From positions 1-10,442 of the forward strand of contig JAYZDB010000209.1 in NCBI GenBank assembly GCA_036338025.1: DNA of 10,442 nt, read 5' to 3'. The DNA is from JAYZDB01 sp036338025. GTDB taxonomy: Bacteria > Planctomycetota > UBA1135 > UBA2386. Of the stretch, positions 1 to 8,620 are shown piece after piece (position 1 is the stretch's first letter; every line of letters starts with the position of its first letter). The translations under genes and the position numbers were made by a program. The notes under the pieces were generated by a model. It was given only the letters and a program-made list of their open reading frames with translations. It had not been told where the DNA came from and did no database searches.

Positions 1-2871
1 GCGATGAAGATCATCGACCTGGCCACCGGCCGTTTCGTCGATGACATCAACAACCCGCTGGAACCAATCCTGGCGCTTGCACGACACCCGTCACAGAACA
101 CCGTGGTCTACGCCGGCGCATCGGGCACACCACGCATCTACCGAATCTCCGACAACCAGAAGCGCACGGCTGCGCGGCGGGATACCAACCTGGTCCGCGC
201 CCTCGAGCGTCACCGCGGGCCGGTGCATGCAGTGGCTTTCAACCACGACGGTACGCGGATCGCCGCCGGCGGCGCTGATCCAGCCGTGCGAGTACACGAC
301 ACCAAGAACGGCAAGGTCCTGCACCGACTGACAGGCCACCAGGGCCCGGTGTTTGCCGTGGCATTCCATCCGAACGACTCCGCTGTCGTGACCAGCGGTT
401 TCGATGGCCAACTCCGGTTCTATTCACCTACTGATGGCAAGCTCATCCGGACGGTCAGTGCGGTTCCAACCGCTGCAACCGGAGCGCCCAACGCCAAGTT
501 GATCACGAGCATCAAGACCACGCCGGCGAAACTGCTGCTGGTCGACGGCCGCGATCAACGCCAAGTCCTGGTTAGTGGCACCACCCTTGACGGAAAAACC
601 TTCGATCTGACTGGCGAAGCCAGTCTGCGCGCACCCACCGAACACGTCACGATCGACCCCGACGGCTACATCGCACCAAAGCAGGCCGGCACTACCTCGG
701 TTGTGGTCGAAGCTGCGGGCATGGTGGTACACCTGCCCGTAGAAGTGGCGGAGACCTCGGTCGGGCCCGTGCACTTCGCACGCCATGTGATGCCGGTACT
801 CAGCAAGGCCGGGTGCAGCGCCGGGACTTGCCACGGCGCACAGGACGGCCAGAACGGTTTCGTCCTCTCACTGCGGGGCTACGACCCCGCATTTGACCAC
901 GCGGCGCTGGTTCACGAACTGTCCGGGCGCCGGTTCGACCGGGTCAATCCGAAAAACAGTTTGATGCTCCTGAAGCCGACTAGCGAAGTCCCCCACGAAG
1001 GCAGCAAGGTGCTTGAAGAGGGCTCGCGACACTACCAACTGCTCCTGGACTGGATCGCCCAGGGCACGAATTTCCATTCCAATGACGCCTCCCAGGTCGT
1101 GGCTCTCGACATCTTGCCAGCGCAGATCGAGTTGTCGGCTACGGGATCCACGCAACGTGTGCTGGTAATCGCACACTACGCCGATGGTTCGACCTCCGAT
1201 GTCACCCGCGAAGCCAGCATGTCCGTCGCCAACGTCGAGGTCTCGGAAATGCACGGCAATGCGGTGACAGCCTTGCGCAGGGGTGAGTCAGCGGTGCTAG
1301 TCCGTTACGAGGGCCGCTACGCCACCGCACCAGTCGCGATCATGGGCGACCGGAGCGGATTTGTGTGGCAGGACAGCCCCGAACACAATTTCATCGACAA
1401 GCACATCAACAACAAGCTGCGCCGCGTGAAGTCCCAGCCGTCCGAACTTTGCACCGACGCCGAGTTCCTGCGCCGTCTGCATCTCGACTTGACCGGGAAA
1501 CCACCGAGTCCCGAAGCAGCACGGGCGTTCGCCGCCCGCAAGGGCCCGCAGCGGGAACGCCGCGAGGCGATGATCGACGAGCTGATCGGCAGTTCCGCCT
1601 ACATCAACCACTGGGCCAACAAGTGGGCCGATCTGCTGCAGTGCAACAGCAAGACCCTTGGCGCCAAGGGAGTGTGGGTGTTCCGGCGCTGGATCGCGCA
1701 GTCCCTGACCGAGAACAAGCCATACGACCAGTTCGTGCGGGAACTACTGACGGCCCGAGGTAGCACCTACCACAACGCCGCAGCCAACTATATGCGCACC
1801 CTGTCGGAGAACGGCCGCACTCCGGACACCGGAAAGATGACCGAGGACATCACCCAGACCTTCCTGGGAGTGCGGTTCAGCTGCAACAAGTGCCACAACC
1901 ATCCCTTCGAACGCTGGACCCAGGATCAGTACTACGAATTCTCCGCCAACTTCGCACAGGTCCGCTACAAGTCAGGTCAGCAGTCAGGCGAACTGGTCAT
2001 CTACGACAGCTACAACGGGGGCGAAACCAAGCACCCCAAAACCACCGACACCGTCGCCCCCGACGTACCTTTCGGTGACCGCGGCCAAGACGTCACAGTT
2101 CGACGGCTGGCGCTGGCGTCCTGGTTGACCTCGAAAGACAACCCATACTTCGCCCGCTCCTTCGTCAACCGGGTCTGGAGCTACTTTTTCGGCCCGGGGA
2201 TCATCGAGCCGGTGGACGACATCCGAGCTGGCAATCCGCCGAGCAACCCGGAGCTTCTCAGCGCCCTGGAGGACTCGTTCACGGACGACGGCTTCAACTT
2301 CGACAACCTGGTCCGGACGATCTGCCGTTCTCACACCTGGCAGCGGTCATTCCGTACCAATAAATGGAACTCCGACGACAGGATCAACTTCTCGCACTGC
2401 ATACCGAGACGGCTGTCGGCCGAGCAGTTGGTCGATGCCATCGCAGTGGCCACCTCGGTGCCAGCGAAGATCGCCGGATTGCCTATCGGTAGCCGAGCCG
2501 TCGAGGCGGCAGACGGCGTCGTCAAGGGCAACGACTTCCTGGAGTTGTTCGGGCGACCCAAGCGCGACTCGGCCTGCGAGTGCGCCCGGACCAACAACCT
2601 CAGCCTCGCACACGCATTGAATCTGGTCGGTGGCAAAACGATCCACGACGCCATCATCGATCCAGGCTGTCGGATCCGGCCCATGATCGACGCCAACGCT
2701 ACGGACGCACAGATCGTGACCGAACTCTACTGGGCCACTTTGAGTCGACAACCGTCGCCCGAGGAACTCAGCAAGCTCGGGGGTCTCGGCACGGGCGAAG
2801 ATCGCCTCTTGGCCGCACAAGACCTGCTGTGGGCACTGGCCAACAGCCCTGCCTTCCTCTTCAACCGCTAA
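1..2871 (+). CDS. WD40 / cytochrome-like / DUF1549-DUF1553 protein (5' end outside window)
   Basis: The reading frame is open to the left edge. An ATG lies at 4, but it is probably internal because only about three WD40 blades are visible (residues ~1-150, counting from that ATG) and a propeller normally needs about seven. Then follow a bacterial Ig-like (BIG2-type) stretch (~166-250), a PSCyt1-type cytochrome-like domain (~253-352) with C271, C276 and H277 (CX4CH), a second Ig-like stretch (~366-448), DUF1549 (~463-660) with the canonical CXXCH-NHP motif at C627/C630/H631, and DUF1553 (~689-950) with the NRVW and PPSNPELL signatures. This order is characteristic of planctomycete proteins; the enzymatic role is unknown, although the Cys-Cys-His motifs suggest heme attachment and hence an extracytoplasmic site. 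The export signal would lie off-window. It is the first visible gene of an operon, ending 10 nt before the DUF1501 gene. Domain identity is confident; function is not. Confidence 0.93.
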   Translation, partial: AMKIIDLATGRFVDDINNPLEPILALARHPSQNTVVYAGASGTPRIYRISDNQKRTAARRDTNLVRALERHRGPVHAVAFNHDGTRIAAGGADPAVRVHDTKNGKVLHRLTGHQGPVFAVAFHPNDSAVVTSGFDGQLRFYSPTDGKLIRTVSAVPTAATGAPNAKLITSIKTTPAKLLLVDGRDQRQVLVSGTTLDGKTFDLTGEASLRAPTEHVTIDPDGYIAPKQAGTTSVVVEAAGMVVHLPVEVAETSVGPVHFARHVMPVLSKAGCSAGTCHGAQDGQNGFVLSLRGYDPAFDHAALVHELSGRRFDRVNPKNSLMLLKPTSEVPHEGSKVLEEGSRHYQLLLDWIAQGTNFHSNDASQVVALDILPAQIELSATGSTQRVLVIAHYADGSTSDVTREASMSVANVEVSEMHGNAVTALRRGESAVLVRYEGRYATAPVAIMGDRSGFVWQDSPEHNFIDKHINNKLRRVKSQPSELCTDAEFLRRLHLDLTGKPPSPEAARAFAARKGPQRERREAMIDELIGSSAYINHWANKWADLLQCNSKTLGAKGVWVFRRWIAQSLTENKPYDQFVRELLTARGSTYHNAAANYMRTLSENGRTPDTGKMTEDITQTFLGVRFSCNKCHNHPFERWTQDQYYEFSANFAQVRYKSGQQSGELVIYDSYNGGETKHPKTTDTVAPDVPFGDRGQDVTVRRLALASWLTSKDNPYFARSFVNRVWSYFFGPGIIEPVDDIRAGNPPSNPELLSALEDSFTDDGFNFDNLVRTICRSHTWQRSFRTNKWNSDDRINFSHCIPRRLSAEQLVDAIAVATSVPAKIAGLPIGSRAVEAADGVVKGNDFLELFGRPKRDSACECARTNNLSLAHALNLVGGKTIHDAIIDPGCRIRPMIDANATDAQIVTELYWATLSRQPSPEELSKLGGLGTGEDRLLAAQDLLWALANSPAFLFNR

Positions 2872-2881
2872 CAACCCGACC

Positions 2882-4321
2882 ATGCTGTCAATCCCTGGAC
2901 TACCCGGTGCCAACTGCGATGGCTTTACCCGCCGCGAACTCGTACGAGTCGGCGGCCTGGGAGCCCTCGGGCTCAGCCTCGGCGACTTCCTGTCCCTGGA
3001 GGCTCTCGCGCAACCCGTCGGACCACCGCGCCTGGACGGATTCGGCAAAGCCAAGAACGTCATCCTGGTGTTCCTGCAGGGCGGTCCAAGCCACATCGAC
3101 ATCTGGGATCCAAAGCCGGATGCGCCCTCCAACATCCGCAGCGAGTTCAAGTCGATCAAGACCTCGCTGCCCGGGGCCCACCTGACCGAGGTAATGCCAA
3201 AGCTGGCCAAGGTGCTCGACAAGACCACCCTGATCAACTCAGTGAGCTACACGCCGGTCGGGCTGTTCAACCATACGGCAGCAATCTACCAGATGCTGAC
3301 CGGCTACACCCCAGACAAGGTAAGCCCGTCGGGCCAGCTCGAGCCACCCGCACCTAACGACTTCCCGACCGCGGGCTCACAGATCACCAAGCTCCTGAAG
3401 ATGAATGGGCCGATGCTGCCATTCGTGATGTTGCCGCGCCCGCTGCAAGAATCGAACATCATCGGCAAGGGCGGCAGCGCTGGCTTCTACGGCCCGGCCT
3501 ACGACCCCTACTTCCTGTTCCAAGATCCGAACGCCGCCCTCAAACTCGAGGACCTGTCGCTGCGCAAGGGCATCGACAAGGCACGCATGTTGCGCCGTTC
3601 GAGGTTGCTCGACAAGGTCAACGCAGCCATGCCGGAGATCGAGGCGGCGACCAAGAACACCGCGCTGTCGCGCTACCAGGCTCGCGCCCTCGACTTGATC
3701 GTGTCCGGCCGGGCCCGCAACGCCTTCGACCTCACCAAGGAACCCGAGAAACTACGAGAACGCTACGGTCGACACACCTTCGGCCAGAGTTGTCTGCTAG
3801 CCCGCCGCCTCGTCGAAGCTGGCACCCGGTTCGTGCAGGTCAACTGGCCAGCGGTCGCCAACGGCAACCCGCGCGTCGATGCCTTCGACACTCACGCCGA
3901 GAACTTCGGGCCGCTCAAGAACCTGCATTGCCCTAAGCTCGATAGCGGCCTGGCGACCCTCCTCGATGACCTCGACCAACGTGGCATGCTCGACGACACG
4001 CTGGTGCTCGCGATCGGCGAGTTCGGACGCAGCCCGAAGATGGGTGTGAGCACCTCGGGCAATGCCAACAGCGCCCGCGGCCGGGACCACTGGCCGTATT
4101 GCTACACCGCCCTGATCGCTGGCGGCGGCATCAAGCGCGGCAGCGTGTTCGGTTCGTCGGACAAGACCGGGTCCTCCCCCAAGGACGATCCCATCCACCC
4201 CAACCGACTACTGGCGACCGTCTACTGGGCCATGGGGATCGATCCGAAAACCGTCATCCACAACCATCTCAACCAACCGCGTGACTTGATCAAGTCAGAT
4301 CCGGTCCTGGCACTCTTCTAG
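2882..4321 (+). CDS. DUF1501 family exported protein with twin-arginine leader
   Basis: This 479-residue protein starts at an ATG 10 nt after the preceding stop. Its N-terminus carries a twin-arginine motif followed by a Gly/Leu-rich hydrophobic run (TRRELVRVGG at residues 16-25, run to ~33), as in most DUF1501 proteins, so Tat export is likely. The rest (~57-478) is the DUF1501 domain, related to the alkaline phosphatase/sulfatase fold. Visible signatures are GGPSHIDIWDPKPDAP (67-82), DTHAENF (336-342), GEFGRSPKMG (379-388) and GRDHWPY (400-406); these supply the Asp/His residues that would be metal ligands in that superfamily. All core motifs are intact and the length is normal. Pairing with a DUF1549/DUF1553 gene immediately upstream is the standard planctomycete arrangement. 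No substrate is established; hydrolase or sulfatase-like activity is inference from the fold. No clear Shine-Dalgarno sequence precedes the start. Confidence 0.94.
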   Translation: MLSIPGLPGANCDGFTRRELVRVGGLGALGLSLGDFLSLEALAQPVGPPRLDGFGKAKNVILVFLQGGPSHIDIWDPKPDAPSNIRSEFKSIKTSLPGAHLTEVMPKLAKVLDKTTLINSVSYTPVGLFNHTAAIYQMLTGYTPDKVSPSGQLEPPAPNDFPTAGSQITKLLKMNGPMLPFVMLPRPLQESNIIGKGGSAGFYGPAYDPYFLFQDPNAALKLEDLSLRKGIDKARMLRRSRLLDKVNAAMPEIEAATKNTALSRYQARALDLIVSGRARNAFDLTKEPEKLRERYGRHTFGQSCLLARRLVEAGTRFVQVNWPAVANGNPRVDAFDTHAENFGPLKNLHCPKLDSGLATLLDDLDQRGMLDDTLVLAIGEFGRSPKMGVSTSGNANSARGRDHWPYCYTALIAGGGIKRGSVFGSSDKTGSSPKDDPIHPNRLLATVYWAMGIDPKTVIHNHLNQPRDLIKSDPVLALF

Positions 4322-4328
4322 CCCAGCA

Positions 4329-7300
4329 GTGCTCACCCTCCCACTACTCGCCATCGTGCTCGCATGCACGGTGGGAATGGATCCACCACCCTCGATCACC
4401 CGTCCGAGTCCGGACGTCGTGATGTGTGGCGCAACCTCCGTGGTCACCATCCGGAGCACTGACGCGAAGCGCAGATTCGATTCGACATGCCGAGTGGTGT
4501 TCGCGAATCCCGACGGAGCGCTGGCCAGGATCCGCAGCAACCACGGCGACCGGCTGACAATTGCCGTCTCCCTGCCAGCCCATACCGACCAGCGCCCACG
4601 CGATTTGCGCGTCGTATCGGACTTCGGCATCTCCAACACGGTACCGCTGTTCGTCACAGACCGACCAGTGCACCTTGAGAAGGAGCCCAACAACACTTCG
4701 TCGGAGGCCAGCCTGCTCACCCTCAACACCGTCGTCAGCGGGATCATCCACGCGGCGACGGAACAGGATCGCTGGCGTTTTTCGGTCCGCGAAGGTCAGG
4801 ACATCGAATTTCAACTCAGCACCAAGAGTCTGGATTCTGCGCTCGACCCGATAATGACCCTCATCGACCCCAACGGTCGAAACGTCGCATGGAGTTCGAC
4901 GACCCCTGGTGATCGTGCCAGCCTGTCACACCGCTGCGCATCCTATGGGTCGTATCACCTGATAGTCCACGACGTGCGGTTTCGTGGCGGCAGCAACTAC
5001 CGCTACCACCTGCGGGTCGGTGCACCGGTAGCAGACTCGGGAACCAGTTTCCCGGCCGAGGGCTCGACTCCAGAATCGGAACCCAATGAGCAAATCAAGT
5101 CCCTGAAGCCCTACCTACCGCCGTTCACCATCAGCGCACGGATTGCCGAGCCATCCGATGTCGACCTGTTCTGCTTTGAAGTGAAAACCTCGCAGACCTT
5201 GGTGTTGACCGCAAACGGCAAGCTCTTCGGGTCTCCGATCGATCCCTTGCTGGAACTCTGTGACGCCGGCGGCCAACGGCTGAAGATCGATGATGACAGC
5301 GGCCCCGGCAATGCCGCACGCATCCAGTACGGCTTCAGACCCGGCCGCTACATCGCAGTGGTTCGCAGTCTGGTGCAAAATGGCGGCGACCGGCACAAGT
5401 ACCTCCTCGAGGTTGCCAAACCCACCAGGCCGGCGCCCGAATTCGAGCTACGGTTCCAACCAGACTCCGTACGCGTCGGGCGAGGCAGTCACGCCAAGCT
5501 CTGGTGCGAGGTGGTTCGGCGTGGTGGCTACAAGGGTCTCGTGAACCTCCGCTGCCCGAATCCGCCACCAGGGATCTCCATCACTCCGATCGAACTCGGC
5601 CCCAAGAACAGATGGACCAGCGTCTTCACTGTGGACGCCAGCGCCGGAGCGCGTCTGGGGACGCAGCGTCTCTTGCTCTCCGCTACCGGCAAGCTGGGAA
5701 CCGAGGATACCGAGCACGTGGCCATCGCCGAGAACGGCGCCTCGACCTCAAGCTCCGCCTGGGTCACCGTCCTCGACCAGCCACCCTTCCTGGTCGCACC
5801 GCTGGGCCAGACCGGCCCCAAAACCCAGCAGCGTTGGAAGGACCGGCGCACCAGTCTCGTCAAGCGGCTCTCGACCTCGTCCCCCAAGATTGCCAAGGAG
5901 CTGGTGACCTTCCGCAAGGAACACGGGGCTGGCCGCCATTGGATTGCATTGACGCCCACGAAGATGATCTCACGACGGCGTGCACCGTTCTCGACCCTCG
6001 AGGACGGAAGTGTGCTCGCCGGTGGCAACGCCCCTGGTGACGACACCTACGACATCGAATTCGACTGCCCGCTCGAGAACATCACTGCTATCCGCCTGGA
6101 CGCCCTCCCACACGCCTCGCTGCCAGCCGGCGGACCCGGCAGACAACCAACCAGCGGTAACTTCGTCCTCAATCGACTACTCCTGGCAGCGGCCCCCCGC
6201 AGCGACAAGGAAGCAATGACGAAAATTGCCCTGCTGCGATCGGCGGCCCGCCTCGCGCAGAAGAACTACGGGGCGAAGTTCGCCATCGACAACAGCATCA
6301 AGACGGGCTGGGCAATGCACCCGTACGCCGGGCAGGCCAACTGGCTGATCGCCGAGTTGAAGACACCGGTCCAAAATCCCGGTGGCAGCTATCTCCGGCT
6401 CACCCTGGACCAACTCCACGGCTCACAACACCTGCTGGGCCGGTTTCGAATCTCGGTGGCTGGGGAGCGACTCGCCGGCAACAGCCATGTGGTACCACCG
6501 AAGGTGCACACGGCTCTCGGCAGTGGCAAGGACCCCAAGTTGGTCACGAAGTGGTTCCGGTCGGTCTCCCCGAGTCTCGAGATCATCCGTAGCCAGATCG
6601 CCGCGATCGATACCGGCCAAGGCAACCAGCGTGCGATCGAGCAGATGGAGAAACAACTGCGAACGGAAACGCCGGAACTGCTCGCCGCCCGGCACGCATG
6701 GGAAGACGGCATACGCGCAGGATTGGTGCAGTGGACCCCTCTGTCGATCACCGAGATGCGGTCAAAGAGCGGTGTACGGTTCGAGAAGGAGGCCAATCAC
6801 GTGGTGCGCGTCCGCCGTGCGGTGACCGACACCGATGACTACCAACTGCTGGCGACAACAGAGCTCCGTGACATTACTGCGATTCGATTGGAAGCGCTGC
6901 CTGACAAGACGCTGCCTGGCAAGGGCCCGGGCCTGGCTCAGAACGGGAACTTCGTCCTGAGCGGGTTCCAACTCGCAAGCGCAGCCGCCAGCAAGCCAAG
7001 CGCCTTCTCTCCCGTCCCACTTCACTCCCCGGAGGCATCCTTCCAACAAGCGGGGTTCAACATCGTCGCAACCCTCGACGGCAACCCGCGAACTGGCTGG
7101 GCGGTGGCTGGTAACACCGGCAAGTCCAGCGTCGGCGTGTGGAAGACCCGCAAACCCCTGCACGCAGAAGGCGGTGTGGTCCTCAAGTTCGATCTGCGGC
7201 ATCGCAGCGTCCACGTCCGCCATCAACTAGGCCGCGTCCGACTCTCGGTCACCAACACCCCCGACCCATCCCTGGCTAAACCCGGTCTCCCCAGCAAGCT

Positions 7301-7766
7301 GATCGAGGCCCTGAACACCGCCCGTGCAGCCCGCAATCCCGCCCAGCGCCAGGTTGTCATCGAGCGGTTCCGCCGAACGGCGCCCCAACTCCAGTCCATG
7401 CGGGCGCGTATCGATCTTCTGCGGGCCGAGCAGGTCGCCTACCCGCCGCAGGTCCAGCGCGGCAAGATCGGCAGCGTGGCGGTGCGCATCACGCGCCGGG
7501 AAGATTTCGAGGGCCCAATCACACTCATGCTGGAGGGATTCAGCTCCGGCCGCGCGAAGAATGGGAAGCCCCGACCCATCACTCCGAACCTGGCCGTCGA
7601 CGCCGTGACCCTGAAGGCAGGGCAGTCGGTCGGCGTGCTCAAGATCCGTGCAACCAAGAAGTGTGAGCTAGGCAACCGGGCCGTCGTCGTCCGGGCAAGC
7701 GGCACGCTCGGCGGCCGAAAAGTCACCGAATACAGCGCACCGATCCTGGTCACGGTCACCAAATAG
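4329..7766 (+). CDS. Large exported PPC-domain protein with duplicated discoidin-like modules
   Basis: This 1145-residue protein starts at GTG, 7 nt after the DUF1501 stop. The leader is short and hydrophobic (MLTLPLLAIVLAC); Cys13 in VLAC could be a weak lipobox, but there is no positive n-region. Domains in order: an N-terminal beta domain (~20-115); two pre-peptidase C-terminal (PPC) domains, each opening with the E-PN signature (E119-P-N-N, ~116-235; E251-P-N, ~249-365); an Ig-like domain (~372-485); a short helical linker; a discoidin-like module (from W538, with TAIRLDALP at 586-594); a helical linker (~721-801); a second copy of the module (from W802, with TAIRLEALP at 850-858); and a second Ig-like domain (~1035-1145). 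PPC domains are common in secreted planctomycete proteins, and the GNFVL-containing module is usually found in their DUF1553/cytochrome proteins. No catalytic domain is recognised, so an adhesion, scaffold or carbohydrate-binding role is inferred. The upstream frame is open to 4290 without another usual start codon. Confidence 0.9.
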   Translation: MLTLPLLAIVLACTVGMDPPPSITRPSPDVVMCGATSVVTIRSTDAKRRFDSTCRVVFANPDGALARIRSNHGDRLTIAVSLPAHTDQRPRDLRVVSDFGISNTVPLFVTDRPVHLEKEPNNTSSEASLLTLNTVVSGIIHAATEQDRWRFSVREGQDIEFQLSTKSLDSALDPIMTLIDPNGRNVAWSSTTPGDRASLSHRCASYGSYHLIVHDVRFRGGSNYRYHLRVGAPVADSGTSFPAEGSTPESEPNEQIKSLKPYLPPFTISARIAEPSDVDLFCFEVKTSQTLVLTANGKLFGSPIDPLLELCDAGGQRLKIDDDSGPGNAARIQYGFRPGRYIAVVRSLVQNGGDRHKYLLEVAKPTRPAPEFELRFQPDSVRVGRGSHAKLWCEVVRRGGYKGLVNLRCPNPPPGISITPIELGPKNRWTSVFTVDASAGARLGTQRLLLSATGKLGTEDTEHVAIAENGASTSSSAWVTVLDQPPFLVAPLGQTGPKTQQRWKDRRTSLVKRLSTSSPKIAKELVTFRKEHGAGRHWIALTPTKMISRRRAPFSTLEDGSVLAGGNAPGDDTYDIEFDCPLENITAIRLDALPHASLPAGGPGRQPTSGNFVLNRLLLAAAPRSDKEAMTKIALLRSAARLAQKNYGAKFAIDNSIKTGWAMHPYAGQANWLIAELKTPVQNPGGSYLRLTLDQLHGSQHLLGRFRISVAGERLAGNSHVVPPKVHTALGSGKDPKLVTKWFRSVSPSLEIIRSQIAAIDTGQGNQRAIEQMEKQLRTETPELLAARHAWEDGIRAGLVQWTPLSITEMRSKSGVRFEKEANHVVRVRRAVTDTDDYQLLATTELRDITAIRLEALPDKTLPGKGPGLAQNGNFVLSGFQLASAAASKPSAFSPVPLHSPEASFQQAGFNIVATLDGNPRTGWAVAGNTGKSSVGVWKTRKPLHAEGGVVLKFDLRHRSVHVRHQLGRVRLSVTNTPDPSLAKPGLPSKLIEALNTARAARNPAQRQVVIERFRRTAPQLQSMRARIDLLRAEQVAYPPQVQRGKIGSVAVRITRREDFEGPITLMLEGFSSGRAKNGKPRPITPNLAVDAVTLKAGQSVGVLKIRATKKCELGNRAVVVRASGTLGGRKVTEYSAPILVTVTK

Positions 7767-7767
7767 A

Positions 7768-7816
7768 ACACGCCAGGCGGCTAGCGACTTCATGAGTCGT
7801 TAGCCGCCTGGCGTGT
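7768..7816. terminator. Long hairpin between convergent genes, probable bidirectional terminator
   Basis: Two 22-nt arms (7768-7789 and 7795-7816) are complementary at every position except one G-T (G:U) pair, separated by a 5-nt loop (7790-7794). The hairpin begins one base after the stop of the PPC-protein gene and ends 19 nt before the stop of the convergent regulator gene, where a shared terminator is expected. There is no U-run after it on the plus strand; on the minus strand the flank is moderately T-rich (TTCTATTT). Intrinsic termination is therefore better supported for the minus-strand transcript. It could alternatively be a mobile or REP-like palindrome. Confidence 0.75.
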
Positions 7817-7835
7817 AAGGATACCCCAGCCCGTT

Positions 7836-8417
7836 CTAGGCTTCGGCGGCCAGGCCACCGTCTTGGCCATCCGAAGCGGAAGCCGACGGAGCGCTCTTGG
7901 TGGAGTTGTTCTTGTTGCGAGGCTTGCGCTGCGACAGCAACTCGCGAGTCAGGATCTCCTCGAGTTCAACATCCTTGACCGCTTCTGCATCGCGGATGGA
8001 GTTCTCGAGCTTCGCAGCCTCTGAGTTGTCCTGGCAGAGAATACGTTCGGCCTGTGCAGTCGAGTCGTAGAACCGCGAACCACTCATCACCGGGCACAGC
8101 AACACGCCATCATTCGTTCGGATGGCGGCGCCGTCTGGAACCTCCAGCCAATGACCCCGGGCAATCAGGTTGTTGCGTTCAGACCAGCGATCCCGCGCTT
8201 GCGGCTCGATCGGACGTTCATCATCGAGCAGGTAGGTTGGGGACACGTCGTAGTGACGTGCCAACGCCATCAACATCGGCAGGGTAGGCAGCGAGCGACC
8301 TTGTTCGAGATGGGACATCGTGGCCGGCCGGACGCCGAGCACGCGGGCGGTAACGCCCTGTGGTTCTCGCTTGTAGCGGGTGCGCAGATAAAACAGCTTC
8401 AGGTGGAGTCGTCTCAT
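7836..8417 (-). CDS. XRE-family helix-turn-helix transcriptional regulator
   Basis: This 193-residue protein starts at an ATG at 8417 and carries an N-terminal XRE/Cro-like HTH domain (~7-66). The recognition-helix region VRPATMSHLEQG (29-40) and the downstream ALARHYDVSPTYLL (51-64) match the family's conserved S-x-x-E-x-G and L-A-x-x-x-x-V-x-x-x-x-L pattern. The middle (~67-130) has no recognised effector domain and includes a W-S-E-R-N-N segment and two Cys (108, 128). Residues ~131-164 are rich in Glu, Lys and Leu and probably helical or coiled; the tail is basic (RKPRNKN) and then Ser/Ala/Gly-rich, probably disordered. It is convergent with the operon on its left, so it is not obviously that operon's co-transcribed regulator. 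No good Shine-Dalgarno sequence precedes the start. Target genes cannot be told from sequence. Confidence 0.88.
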   Translation of the reverse strand: MRRLHLKLFYLRTRYKREPQGVTARVLGVRPATMSHLEQGRSLPTLPMLMALARHYDVSPTYLLDDERPIEPQARDRWSERNNLIARGHWLEVPDGAAIRTNDGVLLCPVMSGSRFYDSTAQAERILCQDNSEAAKLENSIRDAEAVKDVELEEILTRELLSQRKPRNKNNSTKSAPSASASDGQDGGLAAEA

Positions 8418-8508
8418 GGGTGTAGGAAAGGCGATGGGGGGAGGTGGGGATCCGGTCTTCGCTCGCAGGAGCGTATTCAGACCCCTGGGGGATCCTGGGA
8501 CCAGTGGA

Positions 8509-8517
8509 ATTCTAGCA
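8509..8517 (-). promoter_or_regulatory. Candidate extended -10 promoter for the XRE regulator
   Basis: On the minus strand the sequence reads TGCTAGAAT: an extended TGn element followed by TAGAAT, one mismatch from TATAAT. It lies about 92 nt upstream of the regulator's ATG, predicting a leader of about 85 nt. No convincing -35 hexamer sits at the usual spacing, which is tolerated by extended -10 promoters. A second GCTAGA copy lies 10 nt further upstream. A match this short may be chance. Confidence 0.35.
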
Positions 8518-8586
8518 CTCTCTAGCGCAGGGGTGGTGCGCTTGAGTGGAAATCAGACACGGAGGACCCTCTAAAGTATGCGGCTG

Positions 8587-8620
8587 ATGGCATGACTTGT
8601 GGTGAAACTGGCCATGCCAT
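8587..8620. repeat. 8-bp inverted repeat, ATGGCATG ... CATGCCAT
   Basis: A perfect 8-bp inverted repeat (8587-8594 and 8613-8620) with an 18-nt spacer lies in the intergenic region, about 170 nt upstream of the XRE regulator start. The centre-to-centre distance of the arms is 26 nt, between two and three helical turns. It could be an operator or a small hairpin; a chance origin is not excluded. Confidence 0.35.

Noticed and set aside
2347..3237. Long antisense open frame (296 codons) across the end of the DUF1553 gene and start of the DUF1501 gene
   Set aside because: It spans two clearly coding plus-strand genes with strong domain matches; its translation shows no recognisable motif and looks like a shadow frame of GC-rich coding DNA.
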